NCBI GenBank assembly: GCA_037178975.1
Contig: JASJZH010000002.1
Span: 6,871,501-6,935,500 of the forward strand
DNA from: Oscheius tipulae
Lineage: Eukaryota > Nematoda > Chromadorea > Rhabditida > Rhabditidae
DNA length: 64,000 nt
Direction of reading: 5' to 3'
The position numbers and the translations under genes were made by a program. Shown here in pieces: positions 51,790 to 64,000 of the stretch (its first letter is position 1; each line of letters starts with the position of its first letter). Below the pieces are notes generated by a model. The model worked only from the letters and a program-made list of their open reading frames with translations, was not told where the DNA came from and did not search any database.

Positions 51790-54700
51790 ATGTTGCAAGA
51801 GCTCGCCCTGTTCATGGAGTCGCTGTTGCCCACCAACAGAACCCAACACATTGTCTCCTTTCCTCCCAATTCCTTCCTGGCTTACAGTGACGGCACTCTT
51901 CACATCCTGAAGTCATTCTCCTCCCCAAACCGGACAACAGTTCAGTTTGGTCAACATGTCAAGATCCAACCCGTACCGGCAATCCCTCAGACCGCTGAAA
52001 TTGCCAAAATTAGAGTCAGCGATGATGGATCCAGGTCCATTTTCTAATTTTCGCCTCTAACTGTACTTTTTAGGATTGTGCTGCAAGCGAAGGACTATCT
52101 CTACGTTATACACGTTCCTCAAGAGGTCATGTCCCTGTTGATGAAGAAATCCCCAAGTGTAGACATTTTCTGCGAGTGCAAGCAGATCGTTCCGGTCTCG
52201 TTGCGGAGGGACAGCAAGATGGTGGACTGCAAGTTCGTTTCGGAGTCGGGAGCTTGTATTCTCTCTGTGCTGTCTTCTGATAATTGTATCAGGTTAGTTT
52301 TAGGCTCAATAGGCATATTTTCCCAATCTCATCCGTTACTCTAACTGGTATATTAGAGTAAGGCTATTTGTTCTGGTTCATTGGGAAGATAGGATCTGTT
52401 ATTATCGTTTGCTTGTCGGTAAGCATCTTGGTAAAACTTTTGAGCCACGTGATCAATTTTAGACAATGAGCAAACAGAGAGTACCCTCGAGTCCTAGTAA
52501 GACCTACCTTTACGGTGGCAAAAGAATGTAAAGACTACATCTCTCTTTTGTCAAGGGTTCTTTTTAACAAGCTTTGGCAAGTTGAGTTAGAAGAGAGTCA
52601 AACAGTTAAATTCAAAACAGACCGGCGCGCTCCACTAGGAGCGAAACAGAATGGTAGAGTTAAACCAACGTTTTTCTACGGACCCGCATTTTCTCTATCT
52701 GACCCTGACCAAGCGTCAAATCTTCTATGCAATCCTGGCTGATATGTAGAGGCTTTCAGAATTTACAATCTTCTTGGCGACACTCACGAACTATTGTACC
52801 ATATCGATTTCAATAAGTCCCTACACGTTGACATAAACAGCACTCGAATGGCTAACAACAGTTTCGGTCTCTACACCACCATTGGTAAGCTTTTCACGAA
52901 ACTGCGAAATGTTTTGTTCCTGTTCAGTGAGCTTTGACCAGGTCCACAGTGTTCCGGAGCTATGTCTTCTCGTCATCGACAGCGACGGAATAGTCTACAC
53001 TGTCTCCGTTATTGGTGAATTTACAGAATTTTTCTTAAAAACTGGTCTGTTCAGATGAGTTCTCTCCCATCGTTTGCCGTTTGTCAACTCCGGCCAACTT
53101 CCCGACTGATCCAATAGATTTGTTGTCTATTAGACATTCAGAATCACAGGTATGCATTTTTTTTCCGGTGGCACGACTGTCACTTTGCCTGTCAATCTGT
53201 TCTCATCTTATCCTGTATACATCTCCCCCTTACAACGTTTTTCTGACAACATGTCTTGTCAACCTCAGCCACTCTCTTGTCCGATCTGTCAAACTGTCCA
53301 CACCCTATCAGGTACCTTCCAACTACCCTGTCATTCTCTCCCCCTCGTTTGGCAGTCAATGTACTGTCCTGGCGGCTGGTATCTCTCTCCAATATGATGT
53401 CCAGCTGTCCTTGTCAACCTGACCTATCCTGTTTATACCGACATGTCCTCCGTCAACATGTCCATCTCTTCTGTCAATCGGCCCTCTTGGCATGTCCCCT
53501 TTCTGTCCTAACAACCAATCTGTCCATTTTTCCTGTAAAGTTGGCAATTCTGAGAGAAGCAGATAGAGAGACAGAACCATATGCAGCTCACACAAGTTTA
53601 GGTCTTCTCCGCCTTTGCCGTCTACTCCAACGATGTTGAAGGAAATCTGACTCACTTTGTTCTGGTTCCAAATGAATCTGGCTTCCAGTAAGATCAAATT
53701 ATGCTCTTCCGTATAGCTTCAAATCTCAGACTCATGCTCGTGGAACGGCTAACTCTGTCCCAAGCTGGTAGTCATGCTTGTTTGGACCACATAACTGATG
53801 GAAACTATCTCCTAGGAACAGCAAATACCATCTACTTGGTTGATAACCGGCCATGGATCTACAGTACTGACGGGTAAAAATATCTTATATTCTACTGTAT
53901 TAAAAACCTTTAGAATGAGGGGACAGAGTCGAATTCATCCCATTGCCAGTAGTACAGAGTCTGGTAAGAGGACAGGGAATGGGGAGACTGTCAGAGTATC
54001 ATGTGAGACAGATGTTGGAAACCTAACTCTTCTTGTCAGCAACTTGTCTGGGGGACTGTCTACTTCGTTTATCAGGTACAGTTTCTGTTTTTCGCCCTTT
54101 CCGGTTTAGATTTACTCGTATTGGATGTCGTGCGGTAACTTTGTCCCTCTTTGGTAGTTTTCCCTGTCAAATACTATCATCCTCGAGCAAAGTTATACTC
54201 CGGAGCATACATGTTATTTTTCATTGGCATTTTGGTATCAGCGGCCTCATATATGCCAATTCTTGTCTCCTTTAATGTCAATCTGTTCCAGCTTGCTGGC
54301 TTGAAATCACCTTATCTGTCAACAAGACCGGTCAGGGCATGTCATATCATGAGCACAGTGATACAGGGACAGAGAATCCACAGACACTGGACTTATACTA
54401 CTGCTTTTGTTTCTTGCTTTTTCTAAACGTAGGATAACTCTTCGAGTACACTGAGTCAGCTGTCCGAGTGTCAGTTTTTGTCACCAGTTCATGTGGTATT
54501 GACTACACTGTCTCATCTGTCCACTAACTCTGTCAAAATCATCAAAATTATTTCCAGGACCTCCATGGAGGAGCCTAATGATCTCAATGAGACCGTTCAT
54601 CTTCACGACAAGTCTCTAAACACCTCTATCCCAGCACAGATACCTGATTGGAAGGCGACAGCTATTGATCCTATCCTTATTAAAATGGTGGTCCTACCTC

Positions 54701-57700
54701 GACTAACGTAAGTTTTCTTCCCTCTCTTATCTTCCGAACTTTTAGAGGAAAATCAAACGATGAGCCGAACGTTCTGCTCAAGAAGTTCGAACAATGGCTA
54801 CAGATCCTTGTCAGGAATCTTGTCACCATGAAACAGGCCTCGAGTGTGGCCAATGCTCATCTGTTAGATTTGGACAGAGAGGTCCAAGTCTCTCTAGCCA
54901 GCCGATCTGACCATGTCGAAAAACTGATTACCCTCGGAATGGAGGTGGACAAGCTGAAGACTGACTTTGAGGATCGTAAACGACGTTTTGAGGTCCTTGC
55001 CAGACGCGTCGAGACACTTGGAGACAGAGCCAAGGAGAATCAGCCTCTTTCGGAACAGGAGAAGAAAGCAGCCAAGTTACTAGAAGAGTACAGGAGGACG
55101 GCTCTGGGAATGTGTGACAAGGCTACTGAGGTGAGTTATCGAGGCTTTTCAAGCCAACACGGTACGGGTGAGATTGCTCCCCTTGTCAGTGGTAGGGTGT
55201 AAGAAACAGAGAGGGTTGCAGATAGTCGAGTACCAGGAATATCAGGATTACTGTAACTGAAAGTCATCGCGGTGTAGCAGTGAAAGAGTGCAGTGACAGT
55301 CGACTTGAGAGGAAACATGGAAAAATGATCATGCAACTGACAGACAGAGATCTCTGTCTGTCAGTTGAATCTGTGAGAGTTAAGACAGTTCGTGTCTCCC
55401 CCGTACCACCTCACGGCTCCTGACCTCTCCACCAGGGTTGGGCGAACAGCGAAATTTTACCCGAACACGAACCGAACAGGCAGTCACAATTTTCGGTCCG
55501 AACCGAACCCGAACCGAACAGCGCACTTCTGTTCGGTATGCGAACCGAACACGAACTGTTCGGGACCCTAATGTTCGTGTTCGCGAACATACGAACACGA
55601 ACATAATGCGAACATTGAGCAAAGATTTGTTTTATTGTAACTGCTTCTGTAAGAATTCATCAAGATAATGATAACATAAAAGGACAGAAAACGGTTTAGC
55701 CACAGAAAAACTAACCATTCTGAAGCAAATGACTATTAACATTAACGAACAACAACATTTTCAATGTATCAGGAGACAGACGGTTGCGGAGGTCCGTTGC
55801 AATGAGCCGAGCTGCTGAGAACACTCTTTCCGACTCGCTGCTAGTAGAAGGTGCACATAACATCGAGCTGGCGATCTTTCGAATGTTCGGAAATCGGGAA
55901 CGGTTTCCTTCATCTTGCCAGAAGGTATAGGGGTCGAGATTTTTGTCTGGACGCCTGGAGAAGAATAATTCAGCCTCCTGCGACGAAAGTTACATGTTTT
56001 TAATCAAAGAGCTAACTTTTTCGGCCATTTTTCGTTTTTCACTTGCTGGCATTTCGGGATTTGGCATCACTCTATCTCCGTGAGCGCGTACAAAGGCGTC
56101 AAATAGGTCCGGAACACTAGAATCAGCGGGAGGAGACTGTGGAATGATATCGTCAATTTTTTCTCCATTCAGAAGCGTTTGGTAGATTTTTTCGGCGAGA
56201 AGTTCCTAAATACCAAGGTTTCCAGCAAACCGAAAGACAAACCTTCGGATGAACCACATTGTAGGTACCTCGGAATCTGGGATCTACAGCAGTAGTTAGT
56301 TGAAGATTTTCGTCATAGTGGTACTTGTCAAAACGGCTTTCAAGTTCATCATGGAGTGATTTTCTAAATTTTTTTTCGTGTTTTAAAAAACTAGGTGGCT
56401 TACTGAGCTTTTTGAACAAAACTTTCCGTTTGCGAACTTGCAGTAGCAAACAAACTCTGGAGAACTCTCGTAATAGGGATAATCACGCTGGCTGGGGCCT
56501 CAAAACGGCTTTGGATGGCAGTGGTTGCTTCAGCAATTGGTTTGAGCAGTGTGAGGACGTCAGAAAGTATACTCCATTCGTTTCCTTGAATCATCAAGTT
56601 CTCGTCTCTTTGATCCACTTGGAAGGCGATAATTCCAGGCTTCAAAACAATGAAGCTGTCAATCATTGCATAGAGACTTGACCAGCGCACTGGTGTTGCC
56701 TGAAAAAGAGTGTAACATTTGAAAAAAGGTGGAACGTACCTTTTTCAACTGGTGCGGCTTGAGATCTATTTCCATAAGTTTGGCTGCGAGCTCCAGCTGG
56801 GACTTCTGGCTTTTCGACAACTTCTTAATTACTTTTTTTATTTTCACTACGGTTTCGTCAAAACCTGGAAAATTCCCGAGCGAGCTTTTGACAGCCTGAA
56901 TTCAGTGTTATGAATGAGATGGAAGTAACTAACAAGTTGAATATTATGAGCGAAGCAGTGGAATGAAGGTCTTTTGAATAATTTGGCCAGCTTATTCATG
57001 GTGCTATCTCCGTCTCTCACCAAGAAAGAGACATTGTTCTTGTCGATTTCGTACTCTTCCAACAATTTCTCTAGAAGAACTAAGTAATCATCAGCAGTAT
57101 GAGTAGTGAGCATAGGTTCGGCACCAAGAACCATCCAACGCGGCTCAAATGTAGAACTATGGATGTAATGTGCTGTAAATTGAGCGAAACTTTAGATGAA
57201 ACAACAAGATTTACCGGTAACAGCCATAAGACTTTTTTTGCAGTCTTTCGACGTCCAACCATCGAGCGTGAGGGAAAGAACGACATTCTTCAGCTCTTTC
57301 TTGATGATAGCCTTGGCTTCAGCGAGCAAAGAGGGAAGAATGTTGTCGGAAAAGACGGTCCGCGAGCGCACTCTGTAAAAAAAGGTTCCACTTAGACTCA
57401 AGACAAAAACTATCTGGTATCGTGGGTTTATGGCTGTTATAAGCTGGCGGAAATTGATCGAGTCCACAATGGACAGCGGTAAAGCTTCTTTTGCGATCAA
57501 CAACGAGATAATACGGTCAATGTTCATCGACATTGGGGACTTTGTGTCCCACTTCATGAAGGCCTCTTTAATTTTCGGCTAAAGTTTGTTTTTCGCATCT
57601 GAGGGTCACAAGGTTTACTTGAATAGATGTGACAGCGGGAAGAACACGAGTTCCAGGGAGTGTGAAATCCATCCTGCGCTTTTTCGCAGTATTTTTTTCG

Positions 57701-58525
57701 CTATCCTCGTTCATCTGAAAAAACCAGAAAATTTTCAAAATTAAAAGTGCTTACCTTCTTGAATTTATCCGGATGCTTTGCCTCCATATGTCTCTTTCTA
57801 GCCGTCGTTGAATATCCAGTTTTTAGGATGTTTTTATCACATAACAGGCAAGTGAACTTGTCATCAGCAGCAACTGCGAAAAATGGAGCATATTTCGACA
57901 TTCTTGTTTAGCGGAAGGCTTCTGAAACGCACATGCACTGGGAATATTGCAAAAAAAGGCAAAATTGAGCAAAACAACAAAGGAAAGAAAAAAAATTAGG
58001 ATAAAGTTCGAAAATCACAAAAAAAAAATTTGAATGGCGCGACGGCGGCGGATATCCTTGCGGGACCCAAATGTTCGGATTTTGTTCGGGTTTCTACAGT
58101 CTGTTCGGCCCCGAACACCGAACATTTTCAATTTTTATGTTCGGCATGCGAACCGAACACGAACGTTCGGACTATCGGCTGTTCGGGTTCCGAACCCGAA
58201 CTGTTCGGTTCGTGTTCGCCTCACTTCGAACACGAACACGAACTGTTCGCCCAACCCTGCTCTCCACCCACCCTACATCCCTTCTCGTTTCATCTTCTAC
58301 TCAAAAATCCATTTCAGCTCTTTGTCTCTGTGGCCGACGAAAAACGAGCCACTTTCGGTCCGGCACAGTCATTCCAGCCCAGTGTGACCTCTTCCAGTGC
58401 CACAATCGAAAAAACGTAAGCTTCAACCTGTTTACCAGCTATAAAATTCTTGTTTTAGGGTCAAAGAGGTAGAGTTTCTCCGAAGCCGAGCTGAAAAACT
58501 TCAGGATCTCATCGACTTTGATTGA
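51790..58525 (+). CDS. Nup88: Nup88-like nucleoporin (beta-propeller plus coiled-coil tail)
   Basis: Cytoplasmic-face nuclear pore subunit that anchors Nup214 and modulates export. Supported exons: 51790-52034, 52074-52292, 52760-52884, 52928-53014, 53055-53149, 53602-53687, 53730-53873, 53914-54075, 54110-54153, then 54558-54707, 54746-55130, 58318-58415, 58459-58525. The N-terminal part reads as repeated beta-strand blades (VVDNRPWIYS-like strings, SFGLYTTI, GIVYTVSV). The tail is a coiled coil with NQPLSEQEKKAAKLL and a conserved end (VEFLRSRAEKLQ). Between 54154 and 54557 at least one exon is missing from my model, because the phases differ. Intron 55131-58317 contains a hAT transposon. 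Assignment to Nup88 rests on architecture and tail pattern and is less sure than the coding status. Confidence 0.75.
55334..55367. repeat. Perfect 34-bp palindrome
   Basis: Two 17-nt arms meet with no spacer (55334-55350 and 55351-55367; left arm begins CAACTGACAGACAG). It lies 66 bp from the hAT insertion point in the same intron and is built of the AGACAG motif. Confidence 0.9.
55433..55449 (+). repeat. hAT terminal inverted repeat, left
   Basis: CAGGGTTGGGCGAACAG, perfect complement of 58243-58259. Confidence 0.96.
55711..57901 (-). CDS. hAT transposase with BED zinc finger
   Basis: Transposase of the surrounding element. It starts at ATG 57901; exon 1 ends at 57755 with FKK|GTAAGC. About eight to nine further exons follow, of which I fixed only some boundaries. 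Domains: N-terminal BED-type finger (FTCLLCDKN .. RKRHMEAKH); RNase H-like core with LSLTLDGWTS (first Asp region), FLVRDGDSTMNK and FHCFAHNIQL, and TPVRWSSLYAM; C-terminal hAT dimerisation domain (PYTFWQDEGN, SSMLCAPSTSSESERVFSAA) ending NSHLLQNG, stop at 55713-55711. No internal stop or frame break was found in the exons read, so the copy may be autonomous. Confidence 0.88.
58243..58259 (-). repeat. hAT terminal inverted repeat, right
   Basis: Exact complement of the left repeat, followed by the second CTCTCCAC target copy. Confidence 0.96.
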
Positions 58526-58556
58526 TTCATATCCACTTTGTCGCATTTCGGGTTCC

Positions 58557-58562
58557 AATAAA
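58557..58562 (+). terminator. Poly(A) signal of the Nup88-like gene
   Basis: AATAAA 32 nt after the stop and 117 nt before the glyoxalase II start codon. Confidence 0.75.
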
Positions 58563-58678
58563 TCTTCTCACCTAATAACTTATTATTTTTCTCGTGTTCA
58601 GCTCACAAATCATATCTCTTCCCCATTTTTTTTCTTTTTTTTTCCATTAAATTATCCACTTCGCACAATTCTCGATAG

Positions 58679-60219
58679 ATGTTTTTGACCAGAACCCTCC
58701 ATTCCACCGTCCAACAAGCCATGAAGGTCCTGCCGGTAAAAGCTCTCGAGGACAACTACATGTACCTCGTCTTCGACAAGAATCACAAGGGATTTGTGGT
58801 GGATCCTGTGGAGCCGAATACTATTCAGGCTGTGGCAGATAAGCACAAGGTTACTAATTTGCTGTTTACCTAATAATATCGTGTTTTCTTTGCAAAGCAC
58901 CTTGATTTTCTGTTGCAAACGCTCCGAATTGTACGTGACCTGACTGTTATTCGGCTCTACAATCTATCAGTACCTTTTCAAGCAGTATAAGTACCTGAAA
59001 GCTCGGTGAAACTTGCAAGCTAAGGCGATATTCTTTCCTTTTGTTGTGATATTTTCCAGCTGAAAATCCAACTTTACTGTTTGGTGATGTAACGGAAGGT
59101 TTAAACATACGAATTTCTAATTGTTGGGCTAGGCGAAAATTAAGTCTTGGATCTGAATAGGGCAAGAATTCAAAAACCGTATCCTGGAGTTGTTAGAAAC
59201 ATCACAAATCTCTTCAGGTAACAATAGAAGCAGCCCTGGTCACTCACCACCACTGGGACCATGCCGGTGGCATGCCAGATTTCCACAAAATGCATCCAGA
59301 AGTCCAGATTTACGGCGGTGACGAGAGGATTGAGAAGCTGACGAACAAGGTCGAGACAGGAACCAAGTTTAGTGTTGGAGAGCTCAATGCGAGTCTTTTT
59401 GGCCAGTTTTTGATAGAAAAATGGTTTAGGTGATGTGCTATTCGACTCCGTGCCACACCAGGGGCCATGTCTGCTTCTTTGTCACCTCAGAAGAGCACAC
59501 ACCGGCTGTTTTCACTGGAGATACCCTTTTCATTGCCGGGTGCGGAAAGTTCTTTGAAGGTTAGCGACTTTTTAGGCATAGATTATAAAAGCAAGAAAAA
59601 AATTGATAGGAAATCCTAATTTGGAAAATTCAAATCGCGCGCCAAATTGTTTGTACGCAAAGGTACATCAATCATATTTTCGTTGTGATGTGTTTCACCT
59701 TAGGATTTGATCTTCTCTACAACTTTGTAGAATAATCGAAAAATGGCTTATTCGGGTCGAAAAACGGGTTCAATACGGACACTTTTTGAAGTGGTATTGC
59801 AAAGAGGAAAAACTAAATTTACCGTATACATCTAGGAACCGCCTCCGAAATGCACAAAAACCTGAACGAGACACTGGCATCACTTCCTGACGAGACCCAG
59901 GTCTTCTGTGGCCACGAGTACACGACCTCCAATCTCAAGTTTGCCCATTACATCGAGCCCGGCAATCAGGTAGTCTTTTTCCCGCCAAAAGAGTCTGAAA
60001 AACTAAATTTAGGCTGTAAAAGAGCGCCTGAAGTACTCTCAGGAGCAGGACAAGGCTCAGATCCCGACCGTCCCTTCGACTATCGCCGAAGAGAAGCAGA
60101 TCAATCCATTCATGCGCGTCGACTCCGCCGAAATACAGAAGAATGTCCAGGAGACGGATCCAGTCGAGGTGATGAAACAGCTCCGTGAAGCCAAGAACAA
60201 TTATCGGGCCATGATTTAG
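58679..60219 (+). CDS. HAGH: Hydroxyacylglutathione hydrolase (glyoxalase II)
   Basis: Zn/Fe metallo-beta-lactamase-fold enzyme that hydrolyses S-lactoylglutathione to lactate and glutathione in methylglyoxal detoxification. Exons: 58679-58849, 59218-59388, 59430-59559, 59836-59969, 60013-60219; phases agree, 270 aa. Metal ligands: [10 protein letters not shown] (about residues 63-72), CHTRGH, the bridging Asp in FTGDTLF, and the His in CGHEYT. Substrate-binding tail INPFMRV. The first 14 residues ([13 protein letters not shown]) look like a mitochondrial presequence; a second ATG at codon 15 would give the cytosolic form. Intron 2 has a GC donor (AAT|GCGAGT), fixed by alignment to LNVxCxxTPCHT. 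An acceptor (CTCGATAG) abuts the ATG, 117 nt after the upstream poly(A) signal, an operon-like spacing. Confidence 0.95.
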
Positions 60220-60970
60220 ACTTTTTGTCAAAAAAAAAAAATCCATAGAATTGTCATTTCCAAGCGTGTGATCCTCTCCAGAATCTTGTCAATTACACAT
60301 GTAGATCGGTTGTGATAGAATTGTATACTTTATGCCCATAAAGATTGTTTCAATTCCTTGTTTGTTGATGGAATGGAGTATCCGTAGTCATTTTGTTTGT
60401 GGTGACACATATTTTGGGTCTTCTAACCGTGAAAGTGTGATATTTAGTTGTCAAAATGGCTACGAGACTGAAAATGCACTGGAAATAACTGGGACCGTTT
60501 GAAACCAGAAAGGTGGTAAAAACGTGGATCAGCGGGAAAAGGTTGGTCTATTTTCGTTAGATTTTGTGATCTTTATGCAGTGCGACTGCTTGTCCTACAT
60601 ACTGCTACTATTTTTTCACCTTATTAAAGTTGTTTTGAAAGTAAAATACATACGGGAAAAGCAGTCAAAATGTTAGTCGCGGAGCAATTACCTAAAATTT
60701 TTTTGCCCAATTTGAAAGCCCGCGTCATTTCGTATTTGAAATTCGTTTTGGCGGGAAGGTTTATTCTGTTTCGGCTGACTTTCTGTTCTTTTTGCTATTT
60801 TTCCATCTTTTTCTATTGGCCTATGTGCTTGTTTACAGCGTATCGCCGCAAAAATTTGAAAAAAAAAAATTACCGGTTTTTTTCTTGCCCCAAAATATTC
60901 ATCATGGCTTGCAAAAATTCTAAGAATCTCCGAAATAGTCTTTCACAGTCATATAGTAGAAACATTTCCA
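60220..60970. other. Intergenic region
   Basis: AT-rich, no gene supported. A 124-codon frame (60670-61044) starts here but runs against the splice structure of the next gene. Confidence 0.5.
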
Positions 60971-60974
60971 GTAA

Positions 60975-61744
60975 ATGCCGACATATTCACTGCCGCCGAT
61001 GGAAGAGGACCCTGACTGGAAGTCGACGACGATTGATCCAATAATGAAGAAAATGACGGTTCTTCCTCGTCTAGCGTAATTATTTTCCTCATTATTTGGC
61101 CCAAACCAACATTTTAGAGGGAAACCCGACGACGAGCCTCAGGTTTCGCTCAAGAACTTTGAGCAATGGCTCCAGATCCTGATCAGGAACCTTGTCACAT
61201 TGAAACAGGCCTCGAATCTAGCCAATAAACACCTCGCGAAGCTCGTGGAACAGGCCACGGCCAGTCGGGCTGACCACACGGAAAAGCTGATCACGATCGG
61301 AATCGAGGTCCAGAAGCTGAAGGACCAGTTTGACGACCGCCGACAGCAATTCGACGTCCTCTTCCGCCGCTTCGACGAATTTGAGCTTCGAGCGAAGCAA
61401 AATCAGCCGCTGTCCGAACAGGAAAAGAAATCGGCCAAGATGCTGAAGGAATACAGGAGGACGGCTCTCACCATGTGCGACAAGACCGCCCAGGTCTGTT
61501 TTTGTCAAAATTCTGGGAAATATCACGTACTTTCAGCTTTCTGTCGCTGTGGCGAACGAAAGAAGAGACCATTTCGGCCCGGCGCAGTCATTCACGCCCA
61601 GCATGACCTCGTACAGTGCCACAATTGAGAAAGCGTCAGTTTTTTTTTATAGTATTTCACTTAAAATTTAAATTTAGGGTCCATGAGGTCGAGTTTCTTC
61701 GAAGCAGAGCCGGAAAACTCCAGGAGCTCCTCAATGCCGAGTGA
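60975..61744 (+). CDS. Free-standing paralogue of the Nup88-like coiled-coil tail
   Basis: Exons: 60975-61075, 61118-61493, 61537-61634, 61678-61744; phases agree, 213 aa. Every exon and all three splice positions and phases match the last four exons of the Nup88-like gene. Protein examples: VLPRLAGKPDDEPQVSLKNF, NQPLSEQEKKSAKMLKEYRR, SATIEKA and VEFLRSRAGKLQELL, compared with the same regions upstream. No propeller exons precede it. The ATG comes 3 nt after a TTTCCAG acceptor, so it seems to be expressed as a separate tail-only protein. Role not known; it could pair with, or compete with, the full-length coiled coil. Confidence 0.85.
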
Positions 61745-61891
61745 TTTCAGTCCCTACTACCTCACTTTTTGTAAATTCTCTACCTTAGACGGATCTTTGA
61801 AATGAATGAATCGATTTACACCTACTTGTCGTAGAAAATGCACTGGTTTCGGTACCTTGGATATCCATAACGGCTTTTCGACTGAATTAGA

Positions 61892-64000
<2,109 letters not shown>

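Larger units (their letters stand above)
55433..58259 (-). mobile_element. Complete hAT-superfamily DNA transposon
   Basis: The 2,827-bp element is bounded by perfect 17-bp terminal inverted repeats (CAGGGTTGGGCGAACAG at 55433-55449; its complement at 58243-58259). It is flanked by an exact 8-bp target duplication, CTCTCCAC (55425-55432 and 58260-58267), as hAT elements make. Subterminal regions are full of GTTCGG/GAACCGAAC motifs (about 55450-55610 and 58060-58240), probable transposase binding sites. The transposase runs on the minus strand, opposite to the host gene. Confidence 0.96.

Noticed and set aside
60670-61044. 124-codon plus-strand frame upstream of the tail paralogue
   Set aside because: It conflicts with the conserved exon frame and splice sites shared with the Nup88-like gene and starts in AT-rich spacer.

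Overview
The window is animal nuclear DNA from a compact invertebrate genome. Genes are split by GT-AG introns, many only 34-45 nt long, with a TTTCAG-like acceptor. An innexin excludes vertebrates. The DUF1647 glycosyltransferase-like gene, the globin with a long N-terminal extension, and the acceptor sites lying just 5' of many start codons (as in spliced-leader trans-splicing) suggest a nematode or nematode-like ecdysozoan. Species cannot be fixed from the sequence. All exon models were built by hand from splice motifs, frame continuity and protein similarity recalled from memory; no search was run.

Layout, left to right: Mi-2/CHD chromatin remodeller (minus, 3' end outside the window); a decayed tandem repeat; an innexin (plus) with an intron-less gene nested antisense in its largest intron; a DUF1647 gene (minus); about 4.5 kb with at most one doubtful gene; MICAL (plus); a globin (plus) with a possible second nested gene; a small membrane protein (minus); a tandem set of three short secreted-peptide genes (one intact, two broken); a serine carboxypeptidase (plus); a PARP1-like ADP-ribosyltransferase (minus); a basic coiled-coil protein (minus); a bZIP-like factor (minus); ASH2 (plus); a Nup88-like nucleoporin (plus) carrying an apparently intact hAT transposon in an intron; glyoxalase II (plus); a free-standing duplicate of the Nup88 coiled-coil tail (plus); and deoxyhypusine synthase (plus, 3' end outside).

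The annotated genes are mostly unrelated housekeeping or chromatin functions (Mi-2, ASH2 and PARP act on chromatin; DHPS modifies eIF5A). The run Nup88 - glyoxalase II - Nup88 tail - DHPS lies on one strand with two short gaps and may be partly operonic. The main novelties are the secreted-peptide family, the Nup88-tail paralogue, the nested antisense genes, the reduced PARP, and several GC-AG introns. Tracts of AGACAG/CTGTCT hexamers recur in introns and intergenic DNA across the whole window.
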